Shown one piece after another: positions 1-7,597 of a stretch of DNA of 8,054 nt. The stretch lies in contig JALHSV010000109.1 in assembly GCA_022865525.1 (NCBI GenBank), forward strand, positions 1-8,054. The letters run 5' to 3'. Under the pieces are notes generated by a model that saw only the letters and a program-made list of their open reading frames with translations, made no database searches and was not told the origin of the DNA. Source of the DNA: Thermodesulfovibrionales bacterium. Its GTDB lineage: Bacteria; Nitrospirota; Thermodesulfovibrionia; Thermodesulfovibrionales; SM23-35. The first letter of the stretch is position 1. Each line of letters opens with the position of its first letter. Both the position numbers and the translations under genes were made by a program.

Positions 1-351
1 ATGAATGAAGAAATACACGTGCACACCTTCGTTACCATCGGGGACTCTGACAGCGGAAAGACGATCTCAGTACCCAAAGGAGGCAAGCTGATTGTGCGCC
101 TTGCATCGAATCCCACGACAGGTTACCAGTGGCAGATCAGCAGCCTGGATCAAGAGTATCTGAAACCTGTTGGGGAACCCGCGTACGAGCTACCCAAGAC
201 TGATCGCATTGGCTCCGGCGGCACTCAGATATTCACCTTCATGACACTGAAGCCCGGCAAGACTATACTTGTCCTCAATTACGAACGTTCCTGGGAGAAG
301 AAACCGGTAAAAAGCTTTACCGTAGCCGTTCAGATTGGCAACTCCCCATAA
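1..351 (+). CDS. Chagasin/ICP-like cysteine peptidase inhibitor (MEROPS I42 family)
   Basis: A small 116-residue protein that fits the chagasin family of tight-binding inhibitors of papain-like cysteine peptidases. The three inhibitory loops of the family are recognisable in order: NPTTGYQW (residues 37-44, the BC loop), a glycine-rich IGSGGT (70-75, the DE loop), and YERSWE (94-99, the FG loop). In the last, the usual Arg-Pro-Trp reads Arg-Ser-Trp. The immunoglobulin-like beta fold appears nearly complete, from about residue 8 to 112. No signal peptide is visible from the ATG at base 1. Because the window begins exactly there, an upstream start with an export signal, as many bacterial members have, cannot be excluded and the ribosome binding site is unseen. 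The target peptidase is unknown, and no peptidase gene lies in the window. The next gene begins 66 bases downstream and is functionally unrelated. The family call is fairly secure; the true start and cellular location are not. Confidence 0.85.
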   Translation: MNEEIHVHTFVTIGDSDSGKTISVPKGGKLIVRLASNPTTGYQWQISSLDQEYLKPVGEPAYELPKTDRIGSGGTQIFTFMTLKPGKTILVLNYERSWEKKPVKSFTVAVQIGNSP

Positions 352-383
352 CCTAATCAGTAATTTTTTTCAGCACCATCTCC

Positions 384-411
384 TTGTCATTGACCAGCAG
401 AGAGATATACA
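384..411 (+). promoter_or_regulatory. Weak candidate sigma70-type promoter before glgX
   Basis: TTGTCA (384-389) resembles a -35 box (5 of 6 matches). It is followed after 16 bases by TATACA (406-411), a 4 of 6 match to a -10 box. Transcription would begin near base 418, on the GTG proposed as the glgX start, so this promoter would imply either a leaderless message or use of the later ATG at 445. The call rests on consensus matching only and could be chance. Confidence 0.22.
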
Positions 412-417
412 GGAAAC

Positions 418-2562
418 GTGACAGAAACTGAAAATTCCGGCACCATGAAATATTGCGATAAATATAAAGACGCGCAGGATATTATCCAGGGGCAGAGTTT
501 TCCGCCCGGAGCAACTGTCTGTCCCGGAGGCGTCAACTTCAGTGTCTTCTCAAAGAACTGCACCACCATGGAATTGCTTCTCTTTGACCGCGTTGAAGAT
601 GCAAAACCTGCGCGTGTTATAAAACTCGATCCGCGGAAAAACCGCACCTACCATTACTGGCATATATTTGTTCCCGGCATAAAGCCCGGACAGATGTACG
701 GGTATCATGCGCATGGCCCTTTTGATCCCAACCGCGGTCTCCGCTTTGATCCAGAGAAAGTACTCATTGACCCTTATGGACGTGCTGTTGCCGTGCCCGG
801 CAGCTATGATCGCCACGCTGCAGGCATGCCGGGTGACAATACTGCATATGCAATCAAGAGCGCTGTTGTTGATATAAGCGCATATGACTGGGAAGGAGAT
901 ACGCAGCTTAAAAATCCTTTCTCACAGACAGTTATCTATGAAATGCATGTCGGGGGATTTACCAGGAATCCCAATTCCGGCGTTGCTTCCGACAAACGCG
1001 GGACTTTTGCAGGATTGATCGAAAAGATCCCTTATCTGAAAGACCTCGGAATCACCGCTGTCGAACTGTTTCCTGTTTTCCAGTTTGACCCCCAGGATTG
1101 TCCGCCTGGGCTCATCAATTACTGGGGATACAGTCCGGTATCATTCTTTGCACCGCATCAGGCATACAGTTCCCGGAAGGATCCGATTGGTGTCCTCGAT
1201 GAATTCCGCGACATGGTGAAAGCGCTCCACAGAGCAGGTATCGAGGTAATTCTCGATGTTGTGTATAACCATACCGCTGAGGGAAACCATCACGGACCGA
1301 CATTCTGTTATAAGGGCATGGGGAATAGCATATATTACATTCTTGAACAGAATAAAGCGCATTACGCCAACTACACGGGGACGGGCAATACATTGAATGC
1401 AAATCAGCCCATTGTCCGGCGTATGATCATCGACAGCCTCCATTACTGGGTGGAGGAGATGCACGTTGACGGATTCCGTTTTGATCTCGCCTCCATTCTT
1501 TCACGCGATGAGTCAGGAAATCCCATGGCAAATCCTCCGGTCCTCTGGGACATCGAATCCGACCCGGTTCTCGCCGGAATAAAGCTCATCGCAGAGGCAT
1601 GGGATGCTGCGGGCCTTTATCACGTTGGAAGCTTTGTCGGAGATAGCTGGAAGGAATGGAACGGGAGATTCCGGGATGATGTGCGCAGTTTTCTCAGGGG
1701 AGACAGCGGTGCCGTATCAGCAGTTGCTTACCGTCTGCTCGGCAGCCCTGACCTTTACGGACATGAAGAGCGGGAGCCGGAGCAGACTATCAATTTCGTA
1801 ACCTGCCATGACGGATTCACCCTGAATGACCTGGTATCGTATAACCGCAAACACAACGGGGCAAACGGGGAAGACAACCGTGATGGCATGGATAATAATC
1901 TCAGCTGGAACTGCGGAGTTGAAGGCCCAACCGATAATTTGTCGGTCGAAAAGCTGCGTAAACGTCAGGTGAAGAATTTCCTAACGATCAACCTGCTCTC
2001 ACTTGGAACTCCTATGATCCTGATGGGGGATGAAGTGCGCCGGACACAGAGGGGAAACAACAATGCCTATTGTCAGGACAATGAGCTGAGCTGGTTTGAC
2101 TGGAGTCTCCCTCATGCGCATACCGATATCCACCGGTTTCTGAAGAAGCTTATCTTTGCCCGGTTACGGAGGGATGCAGCAAACGATCACGGAATGACAC
2201 TCAATCAGATCATCCGTGAGTCATATATTGAATGGCACGGCATCAGACTCAACCAGCCTGATTGGAGTCCGGACTCTCACAGCATCGCAGTAACAGCATG
2301 GAGTCTCAGCAAGAGGATTGTGTTTTACATGATGATGAACGCCTACTGGGAGCCCCTTGAATTTGCATTGCCGCCCGTTTCAGGGTCTCGGGCACGCGGA
2401 TGGCGGCGATGGATTGACACATACCGTGAATCACCCGATGATATCTGTGATTTTGCCGGTGCACCTCTTGTTAAAGGTACTGCATATCATGTGCACCCGC
2501 ATTCGATTGTCGTGCTGCATAATTATATTTACAATAAAAAAGCAGATAAGAGACAGGGATAG
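418..2562 (+). CDS. glgX: Glycogen debranching enzyme GlgX (isoamylase-type, GH13)
   Basis: A 714-residue enzyme that hydrolyses alpha-1,6 branch points of glycogen or limit dextrins, acting in the cytoplasm in glycogen breakdown. An N-terminal CBM48/isoamylase domain (about residues 25-115, with PGGVNFSVFSKN) precedes the GH13 (beta/alpha)8 barrel. All four GH13 signature regions are intact: DVVYNH (280-285); DGFRFD (351-356, nucleophile Asp356); IAEAWD (391-396, acid/base Glu393); and TCHDGF (462-467, His464 and Asp465, transition-state stabiliser). GDEVRRTQRGNNNAYCQD (537-554) is typical of GlgX/TreX enzymes. Length is a little above E. coli GlgX (about 657) and within the family range. 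Start: GTG at 418 has AGGA only three bases upstream; an ATG at 445, nine codons in, lacks a clear ribosome site but also leaves the conserved domain whole. pgi follows 41 bases downstream. TreX-like trehalose-pathway roles are possible, but no trehalose genes are present. Confidence 0.95.
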   Translation: MTETENSGTMKYCDKYKDAQDIIQGQSFPPGATVCPGGVNFSVFSKNCTTMELLLFDRVEDAKPARVIKLDPRKNRTYHYWHIFVPGIKPGQMYGYHAHGPFDPNRGLRFDPEKVLIDPYGRAVAVPGSYDRHAAGMPGDNTAYAIKSAVVDISAYDWEGDTQLKNPFSQTVIYEMHVGGFTRNPNSGVASDKRGTFAGLIEKIPYLKDLGITAVELFPVFQFDPQDCPPGLINYWGYSPVSFFAPHQAYSSRKDPIGVLDEFRDMVKALHRAGIEVILDVVYNHTAEGNHHGPTFCYKGMGNSIYYILEQNKAHYANYTGTGNTLNANQPIVRRMIIDSLHYWVEEMHVDGFRFDLASILSRDESGNPMANPPVLWDIESDPVLAGIKLIAEAWDAAGLYHVGSFVGDSWKEWNGRFRDDVRSFLRGDSGAVSAVAYRLLGSPDLYGHEEREPEQTINFVTCHDGFTLNDLVSYNRKHNGANGEDNRDGMDNNLSWNCGVEGPTDNLSVEKLRKRQVKNFLTINLLSLGTPMILMGDEVRRTQRGNNNAYCQDNELSWFDWSLPHAHTDIHRFLKKLIFARLRRDAANDHGMTLNQIIRESYIEWHGIRLNQPDWSPDSHSIAVTAWSLSKRIVFYMMMNAYWEPLEFALPPVSGSRARGWRRWIDTYRESPDDICDFAGAPLVKGTAYHVHPHSIVVLHNYIYNKKADKRQG

Positions 2563-2593
2563 ATTACCTGAAAGAGAATAACGCTATCTGAGC

Positions 2594-2598
2594 GGAGG
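2594..2598 (+). promoter_or_regulatory. Ribosome binding site of pgi
   Basis: GGAGG, five bases before the ATG at 2604. It is the clearest Shine-Dalgarno sequence in the window and fixes the pgi start; the other gene starts have weaker sites or none. Confidence 0.8.
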
Positions 2599-2603
2599 AT
2601 GAG

Positions 2604-4226
2604 ATGAGGAAATCGCTTACCAGACTTCCTGCATGGAAAGCACTTGGTGCGCATTACAAAAAAGTGCGCTCGCTGCATCTTCGCGATCTTTTTACCAACG
2701 ACCCTGACCGGGGCAAACGGTTTTCACGGGAAGCTGCCGGTCTCTCTGTCGATTTTTCCAAACACCGCATTACACAGGAGACTTTGAGACTCCTGATCAC
2801 CTTAGCTCATGAGAGTGGTCTGCCGGAGAGGATCAACGCCATGTTCAGCGGCGAAAAAATCAATGTCACTGAAAACCGGCCGGTACTGCATATTGCCCTG
2901 CGTGCGCCAAAAAGTCGGAAGATTTTTGCGGGAGGCAGGAATATTGTTCCGGAAGTTCATACAGTCATGAAAAAAATGGCAGATTTTTGCAGTCGTTTAC
3001 GCCGCGGGCAATGGAAAGGCCACACCGGGAAGCGGGTCAGAAATATTATTAACATAGGAATCGGCGGTTCTGATCTCGGACCGGTCATGGCGTATGAAGC
3101 GCTCCGGCATTACAGTGACCGCAGTCTGAATTTCCGTTTTATCTCGAATGTGGATGGTGCCGACTTTGCCGAAGCAACGCTTGACCTCAACCAGGAGGAA
3201 ACCCTCTTTATCGTCTCTTCAAAAACATTCACTACCCCGGAAACGATGATGAATGCTCAAACTGCACGTCAATGGATTCTTGCAAAACTGAAAGACGAGC
3301 GGGCAATCGCCAGACACTTCGTTGCCGTCTCGACCAATGGGAATGAAGTCGCAAAATTCGGGATCGATCCGAACAACATGTTTGAATTCTGGGATTGGAT
3401 AGGAGGCCGTTACTCGATGGATTCAGCAATAGGCCTCTCCACCATGATTGCGATCGGTCCTGACTATTTTTATCAGATGACCGCCGGATTCCATGCAATG
3501 GATGAACATTTCCGCACTGCTCCTTTTGAGAAAAACTTGCCGGTCATTATGGGTCTTCTCTCCGTCTGGTACAGCAACTTCTTTGGTGCCCGGACAATGG
3601 CCGTGCTCCCCTACAGCCGATATCTCAGGCGCTTTCCTGCCTATCTCCAGCAGCTCGCGATGGAAAGCAACGGGAAATCCGCCACTCTTGACGGCACAAT
3701 CGTGAATTATCAGACAAGTCCTATCCTCTGGGGTGAGCCGGGGACAAACGGGCAGCACTCATTTTACCAGCTCATCCATCAGGGGACACAACTCATTCCC
3801 TGTGACTTCATCGGCTTCTGCCGGAACCTGAATACCCTGAGGAACCATCACGACATGCTGATGGCAAACCTCTTTGCCCAGAGCGAGGCCCTTGCTTTCG
3901 GCAAATCAGTTGATGAGGTTATCGCTGAAGGCACTCCGGCATGGCTTGCACCACACCGCGTATTCGGTGGCAACCGTCCTTCAACCACAATCCTTGCTGA
4001 CCGGTTGACGCCTGAAACCTTGGGCAATCTCGTGGCCTTGTACGAACACAGCGTCTTTACGCAAGGCGTAATATGGCGCATCAATTCGTTCGACCAGTGG
4101 GGAGTTGAACTCGGGAAAGTCCTGGCGAAACGCATCAGCGATGAACTGAGCACTCCGTCGAATCCGCGATTGCAGCATGACAGTTCAACCAATGAACTGA
4201 TCAGGAGATACCGGAAGCGCCGCTGA
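2604..4226 (+). CDS. pgi: Glucose-6-phosphate isomerase
   Basis: A 540-residue cytoplasmic enzyme that interconverts glucose-6-phosphate and fructose-6-phosphate in glycolysis and gluconeogenesis. Its length matches classical bacterial PGIs (E. coli about 549). Two SIS sugar-isomerase lobes are evident: IGIGGSDLGP (151-160) and SSKTFTTPET (205-214) form the phosphate-binding part of the first. Both PGI signatures are present: DWIGGRYSMDSAIGLS (264-279) and the C-terminal INSFDQWGVELGK (493-505). The catalytic residues known from rabbit and E. coli enzymes are conserved: Glu354 in AMESNGK, His385 in NGQHSF, and Lys505 in VELGK. The ATG at 2604 has a strong GGAGG (2594-2598) five bases upstream, which settles the start. 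It lies 41 bases after glgX, probably in the same transcript, suggesting a glycogen-to-glycolysis role. The basic tail (RRYRKRR) is unremarkable. It is the classical PGI, not the cupin-type archaeal enzyme or the bifunctional PGI/PMI. Confidence 0.97.
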   Translation: MRKSLTRLPAWKALGAHYKKVRSLHLRDLFTNDPDRGKRFSREAAGLSVDFSKHRITQETLRLLITLAHESGLPERINAMFSGEKINVTENRPVLHIALRAPKSRKIFAGGRNIVPEVHTVMKKMADFCSRLRRGQWKGHTGKRVRNIINIGIGGSDLGPVMAYEALRHYSDRSLNFRFISNVDGADFAEATLDLNQEETLFIVSSKTFTTPETMMNAQTARQWILAKLKDERAIARHFVAVSTNGNEVAKFGIDPNNMFEFWDWIGGRYSMDSAIGLSTMIAIGPDYFYQMTAGFHAMDEHFRTAPFEKNLPVIMGLLSVWYSNFFGARTMAVLPYSRYLRRFPAYLQQLAMESNGKSATLDGTIVNYQTSPILWGEPGTNGQHSFYQLIHQGTQLIPCDFIGFCRNLNTLRNHHDMLMANLFAQSEALAFGKSVDEVIAEGTPAWLAPHRVFGGNRPSTTILADRLTPETLGNLVALYEHSVFTQGVIWRINSFDQWGVELGKVLAKRISDELSTPSNPRLQHDSSTNELIRRYRKRR

Positions 4227-4235
4227 TCGTCCCTT

Positions 4236-4265
4236 TTGCTCTTTATTTTTCATTTGTCTTACAAT
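4236..4265 (+). promoter_or_regulatory. Weak candidate promoter before the MurC-like ligase
   Basis: TACAAT (4260-4265) matches the -10 consensus at 5 of 6 positions. An 18-base spacer separates it from TTGCTC (4236-4241), a poor -35 box (3 of 6). The T-rich stretch lies in the 48-base gap between pgi and the ATG at 4275. Initiation would fall near base 4272, leaving almost no 5' leader, which fits the absence of a ribosome binding site before that ATG. The call is consensus matching only. Confidence 0.28.
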
Positions 4266-4274
4266 AAACTTCAT

Positions 4275-5615
4275 ATGGCAAAACTATTCTTTTCCGGCAT
4301 CGGCGGCAGTGGCGTTTCTGCGATTGCAAGTTTTATGGCTGACAAAGGGCATGTTGTGGCAGGTTCTGACCGCTCATTCGACAGGAGTCCTGATCACCAG
4401 ATTTCACGGATTTTACAAGCGAAAGGCATTGCGATTGTACCCCAGGACGGTTCAGGGCTTGATACGTCTTTCGATTGTGCTGTTTTCAGTACCGCTGTCG
4501 AAAACAATCAGCCGGAAGCAGTAAGAGCTATGGAATTGCATATCCCGATGAAGACCCGTCCGGAGTATCTTTGCGAGATTGTATCTTCTTACAGGACAGT
4601 TGCTGTTGCGGGGACGAGCGGGAAATCCACAACTTCAGGCATGCTCGCATACCTTATGGATAAACTGGGGATCAAACCGAATTTCATCGGGGGCGGACGT
4701 GTAAAACAGTTCAGGAATCAAAGTAATCTTGGGAATTCTCTCGTTGGTGAATCAGACATTTTAGTCGTTGAAGCATGTGAGTCGGATGGAACGATCGTTG
4801 CTTATTACCCCTCCTATTCAATCATTGCCAACCTGAACCTCGACCATAACCCGATTGAAAAAACAGCAGGGATGTTCGAAATCCTCGGCAGGAACACGAA
4901 AGACAGGATTATCGTGAATAGCGACGACGAAAATCTTACCCGGTGCCGTTTCGATAAACCGGTAACGTTTTCCATAGATAACGCTTCACAATACCGTGCA
5001 CGGGCAATCGAATATCATCCTTTCAGCACGGATTTTCACGTCCATAGCGTACCCTTCAAACTTTCTCTCCCGGGGAAATATAACCTGTTCAATGCCCTTG
5101 CGTGTATTGCTGTGCTTGCTGAAATGGGGATCCGTCTTGAGGCCATTGCGGCAGTCATTCCGGATTTTTCCGGCATAGACAGACGGTTTGACATTCATCT
5201 CTTTGATGAGCACCATCTGGTTATTGACGATTATGCCCATAACCCACACAAGATAGCATCTCTCATGGACACGGTAAAAAAAACCAGAGAACACATCTGC
5301 TACATCTTTCAGCCGCACGGGTTCGGACCGACACGGCTGATGAAGAAGGGGTATATTGATACGTTTGCCGCCAATCTTCGCAAGGACGATCATCTGATAG
5401 TGCTCCCGATATTCTATGCCGGCGGGACATCGATAAAAGACATTTCGAGCGAGGACCTCTGCAGAGAAATCAGATTAGCGGGAAAGTCTGCAGAGGTTCT
5501 CCCTGACAGGTCGTTGCTTTTCGGGCGACTCAGGGAATGGGACACCTATATTGTCTTCGGGGCGCGTGACGAATCGCTGGCAGACTTTGCACATGACATA
5601 GCAGAGAGGCTATAG
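4275..5615 (+). CDS. MurC-like Mur ligase (UDP-N-acetylmuramate--L-alanine ligase family, divergent)
   Basis: A 446-residue cytoplasmic ATP-dependent amide ligase of the Mur family, closest by motif to MurC, which adds L-alanine to UDP-MurNAc. The Rossmann-like N-domain opens with SGIGGSGVSAIA (7-18), followed by SDRS. The central ATPase domain has GTSGKSTT (113-120), where MurC usually has GTHGKTTT. Family-invariant residues are kept: Lys117, Glu169 in ACESDG, His191 in LDHNP, Asn270 and Asn273 in GKYNLFNA, Arg303 in SGIDRRFD, and Asp318/319 in IDDYAHNP. The C-domain has FQPHGFGPTR (345-354) against MurC FQPHRxTRT, and YAGGTSIKDISSED resembling MurC PAGE...SSEDL. The canonical DHLD/DHMD reads DHNP. 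I chose the ATG at 4275 over an in-frame TTG at 4236 because the domain begins immediately after it; no Shine-Dalgarno is seen. Its stop overlaps the helicase start. It could be the main MurC, a second MurC paralogue, an Mpl-like recycling ligase, or a ligase with another substrate; overall motifs favour MurC over Mpl. Confidence 0.82.
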   Translation: MAKLFFSGIGGSGVSAIASFMADKGHVVAGSDRSFDRSPDHQISRILQAKGIAIVPQDGSGLDTSFDCAVFSTAVENNQPEAVRAMELHIPMKTRPEYLCEIVSSYRTVAVAGTSGKSTTSGMLAYLMDKLGIKPNFIGGGRVKQFRNQSNLGNSLVGESDILVVEACESDGTIVAYYPSYSIIANLNLDHNPIEKTAGMFEILGRNTKDRIIVNSDDENLTRCRFDKPVTFSIDNASQYRARAIEYHPFSTDFHVHSVPFKLSLPGKYNLFNALACIAVLAEMGIRLEAIAAVIPDFSGIDRRFDIHLFDEHHLVIDDYAHNPHKIASLMDTVKKTREHICYIFQPHGFGPTRLMKKGYIDTFAANLRKDDHLIVLPIFYAGGTSIKDISSEDLCREIRLAGKSAEVLPDRSLLFGRLREWDTYIVFGARDESLADFAHDIAERL

Positions 5616-7597
5616 TGAAAAAATATTTCCTCCATAGAGAATCCTCCAGCCTCAAACTCGACTACCAGAAAGAACTGAACCCTGAGCAGTACGCTGTAGC
5701 CATGCATCAGAGCGGCCCCATGCTTGTGCTTGCAGGCGCAGGGACAGGCAAGACACGGACGGTAACCTACCGGGTTGCACGGCTGATCGAAACAGGGATT
5801 GGACCGGAAAATCTCCTGCTCCTGACGTTTACCAACAAAGCTGCCAGGGAGATGATGCGGAGAGTAGAGGGCCTGATCGGCAGAAATATCCACGGGCTCT
5901 GGGGAGGCACGTTTCACCATATCGGCAATATAGTCTTGCGACGGCATTGTCAACGTATCGGTTACAAGGAGGGGTTTTCGATCCTCGACAGGGAGGACGC
6001 AAAAGACCTTTTCGATATCTGCCTCGCAGAGATCAAGAACAAAGAGGCAATCGTTCCGAAAGGATCTGTCCTCTGTGACATCTATAGCCTGACGAAAAAC
6101 AGGGGAGCCGGCATTCATGAACTCATCCCCTTGCGGTTCCCTCATTTCAGCCACGTCATGGATGAAATTGAACACGTTATCACGCTCTATGATGCAAAGA
6201 AGCAAAACCTGAACCTCATGGACTTTGATGATTTGCTGACAAACTGGAAGAAATTGCTCCTTGAGCATGAGAATATACGGGAGTATTATACGTCCAAGTT
6301 CATGCATGTGCTTGTTGATGAATATCAGGATACGAACAGATTGCAGGCAGAGATCGTTGACCTGCTGTCATCTGCCCACAGAAACCTGATGGTGGTTGGG
6401 GACGATGCTCAGTCGATTTACTCTTTCCGGGGGGCGGATTTCGAAAACATCCTGAAATTCCCGGAGAGGTATCCTGATGTTTCAATGTTCAACCTGACCA
6501 TCAACTACAGATCCACACCCGAAATCCTGCATCTTGCAAACCAGAGCATCATTCATAACGTCAGACAGTTTCACAAGGAACTCCTCTCCGTCAGGCAGCC
6601 CGGGGACAGACCTTCCTTTGTACCCTTGAAGGACGTATTCCAGCAGGCGGATTTCGTAGCACAGAAAATACTCGACATGCATGCCGACGGCATGACCTTA
6701 GACGGAATAGCCATCCTGTACCGGTCTCACTATCAGTCAATGGAACTCCAGATGGAACTTCAGAGAAGAGGCATACCCTTTGAGATCAGGTCCGGACTGA
6801 AGTTTTTTGAACAGGCACATATCAAGGACATCCTCTCTTTCCTCAGGATCGTGATAAACCCGTATGACGAACTGAGCTGGAAGAGAATAGTAAAACTCAT
6901 CCCCGGGATCGGTAATGTTACGGCCGGGAAGATCTGGGATGCAATCAATCAATCCGGGAATCCTCTTGATGCGATTGGCGAAACAGGGAGACTTATACCA
7001 CGAAAGGCTCTGGATGGCTTCACTCTCTTCCTTGACCTTCTCAAGATCCTGAGAAATGAAGAGCAGGGAGGCTTACCCTTACAGCCGCCTGCTGCGATAG
7101 ACCACATACTGAAGCACGGATACGAAGATTACCTGTACAGCCATTTCCCCAATGCAGAGGACAGGATACAGGATATCGAGCAGATGATGAGGTTTGCGCT
7201 CCGGTATACGTCGCTTGAAACCTTTGTGAGCGAATTAAGCCTCCAGAGCGCTTCTGGAGGAGGGGTTGAGGAAGGGGATGCTGTCAGGGAATGTGTTATA
7301 CTCTCTACTGTGCATCAGGCAAAAGGGCTTGAATGGGATACTGTTTTCATGATAGGTCTGAATGACGGCAGCTTTCCATCGGCGAAGTCACTGAAAACAG
7401 GCGATGAGGAAGAAGAGCGGAGGCTCTTTTATGTTGCCGCGACACGGGCAAGGAATGACCTTTATCTCTGCTGCCCGATTGCATCAGGAGGCTGGCAGAG
7501 CATCACTTTTTTGAGACCCTCGCGGTTTATCAGGGAATTGCCGGGTGATGTGTATGAGGAGATTCTGGTAGAAGAAGATTTCCATGACATACAATGA
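5615..7597 (+). CDS. UvrD/Rep/PcrA-family superfamily 1A DNA helicase
   Basis: A 660-residue ATP-dependent helicase expected to translocate 3'-5' on single-stranded DNA in repair or replication restart. All SF1A motifs are present in order: Q motif LNPEQ (21-25); motif I AGAGTGKT (40-47); Ia TFTNKAA (71-77); GTFHHIG (98-104); II VDEYQD (234-239); III GDDAQSIYSFRG (262-273); IV NYRS (297-300); V STVHQAKGLEWD (564-575); VI RRLFYVAATRAR (602-613). IPGIGNVTAGKIW (429-441) is the helix-hairpin-like element seen in this family. The protein ends about 47 residues after motif VI, so it seems to lack the long linker and Tudor-like tail of UvrD and PcrA (about 720 residues) and is nearer Rep in size. 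Start: the GTG at 5615 shares its G with the upstream TAG stop, and GAGG (5606-5609) sits five bases before it, so translational coupling is likely. A membrane-protein gene overlaps its 3' end. Motifs alone cannot say whether it is Rep, PcrA or UvrD. Confidence 0.95.
   Translation: MKKYFLHRESSSLKLDYQKELNPEQYAVAMHQSGPMLVLAGAGTGKTRTVTYRVARLIETGIGPENLLLLTFTNKAAREMMRRVEGLIGRNIHGLWGGTFHHIGNIVLRRHCQRIGYKEGFSILDREDAKDLFDICLAEIKNKEAIVPKGSVLCDIYSLTKNRGAGIHELIPLRFPHFSHVMDEIEHVITLYDAKKQNLNLMDFDDLLTNWKKLLLEHENIREYYTSKFMHVLVDEYQDTNRLQAEIVDLLSSAHRNLMVVGDDAQSIYSFRGADFENILKFPERYPDVSMFNLTINYRSTPEILHLANQSIIHNVRQFHKELLSVRQPGDRPSFVPLKDVFQQADFVAQKILDMHADGMTLDGIAILYRSHYQSMELQMELQRRGIPFEIRSGLKFFEQAHIKDILSFLRIVINPYDELSWKRIVKLIPGIGNVTAGKIWDAINQSGNPLDAIGETGRLIPRKALDGFTLFLDLLKILRNEEQGGLPLQPPAAIDHILKHGYEDYLYSHFPNAEDRIQDIEQMMRFALRYTSLETFVSELSLQSASGGGVEEGDAVRECVILSTVHQAKGLEWDTVFMIGLNDGSFPSAKSLKTGDEEEERRLFYVAATRARNDLYLCCPIASGGWQSITFLRPSRFIRELPGDVYEEILVEEDFHDIQ
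7240..7260 (+). repeat. Perfect 8-bp inverted repeat inside the helicase gene
   Basis: CCTCCAGA (7240-7247) and TCTGGAGG (7253-7260) are perfect reverse complements around the five-base loop GCGCT. They could form a stable hairpin in mRNA. The site encodes the Ser/Gly-rich stretch SLQSASGG, about 20 codons before helicase motif V. No T-run follows, so it is not a terminator. It may be incidental. Confidence 0.6.

Noticed and set aside
305..322. A perfect 7-bp inverted repeat (CGGTAAA / TTTACCG, 4-base loop) near the inhibitor gene end, with a T-run at 364-370, as a possible terminator.
   Set aside because: The stem lies inside the coding sequence and the T-run is over 40 bases further on, so they cannot form an intrinsic terminator together. 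No hairpin directly precedes the T-run.
1141..1464. A minus-strand frame of 107 codons inside glgX.
   Set aside because: It is a shadow of the GH13 barrel coding sequence; its translation is Cys/His-rich by chance and matches no zinc-binding pattern.
4227..4274. The T-rich gap after pgi as a rho-independent terminator.
   Set aside because: No GC-rich stem of useful length precedes the T-rich stretch; only a palindrome-like AGCGCCGCT with an impossible one-base loop is present.
4986..5393. A 135-codon minus-strand frame inside the ligase gene.
   Set aside because: It is fully opposite the catalytic Mur ligase region, with no domain and no convincing start context.
5546..6307. A 253-codon open frame on the minus strand, opposite the ligase end and helicase start.
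   Set aside because: It lies entirely opposite two genes whose motifs are unmistakable. Its translation shows no recognisable domain, and the length is explained by mirrored codon bias of the + strand gene.
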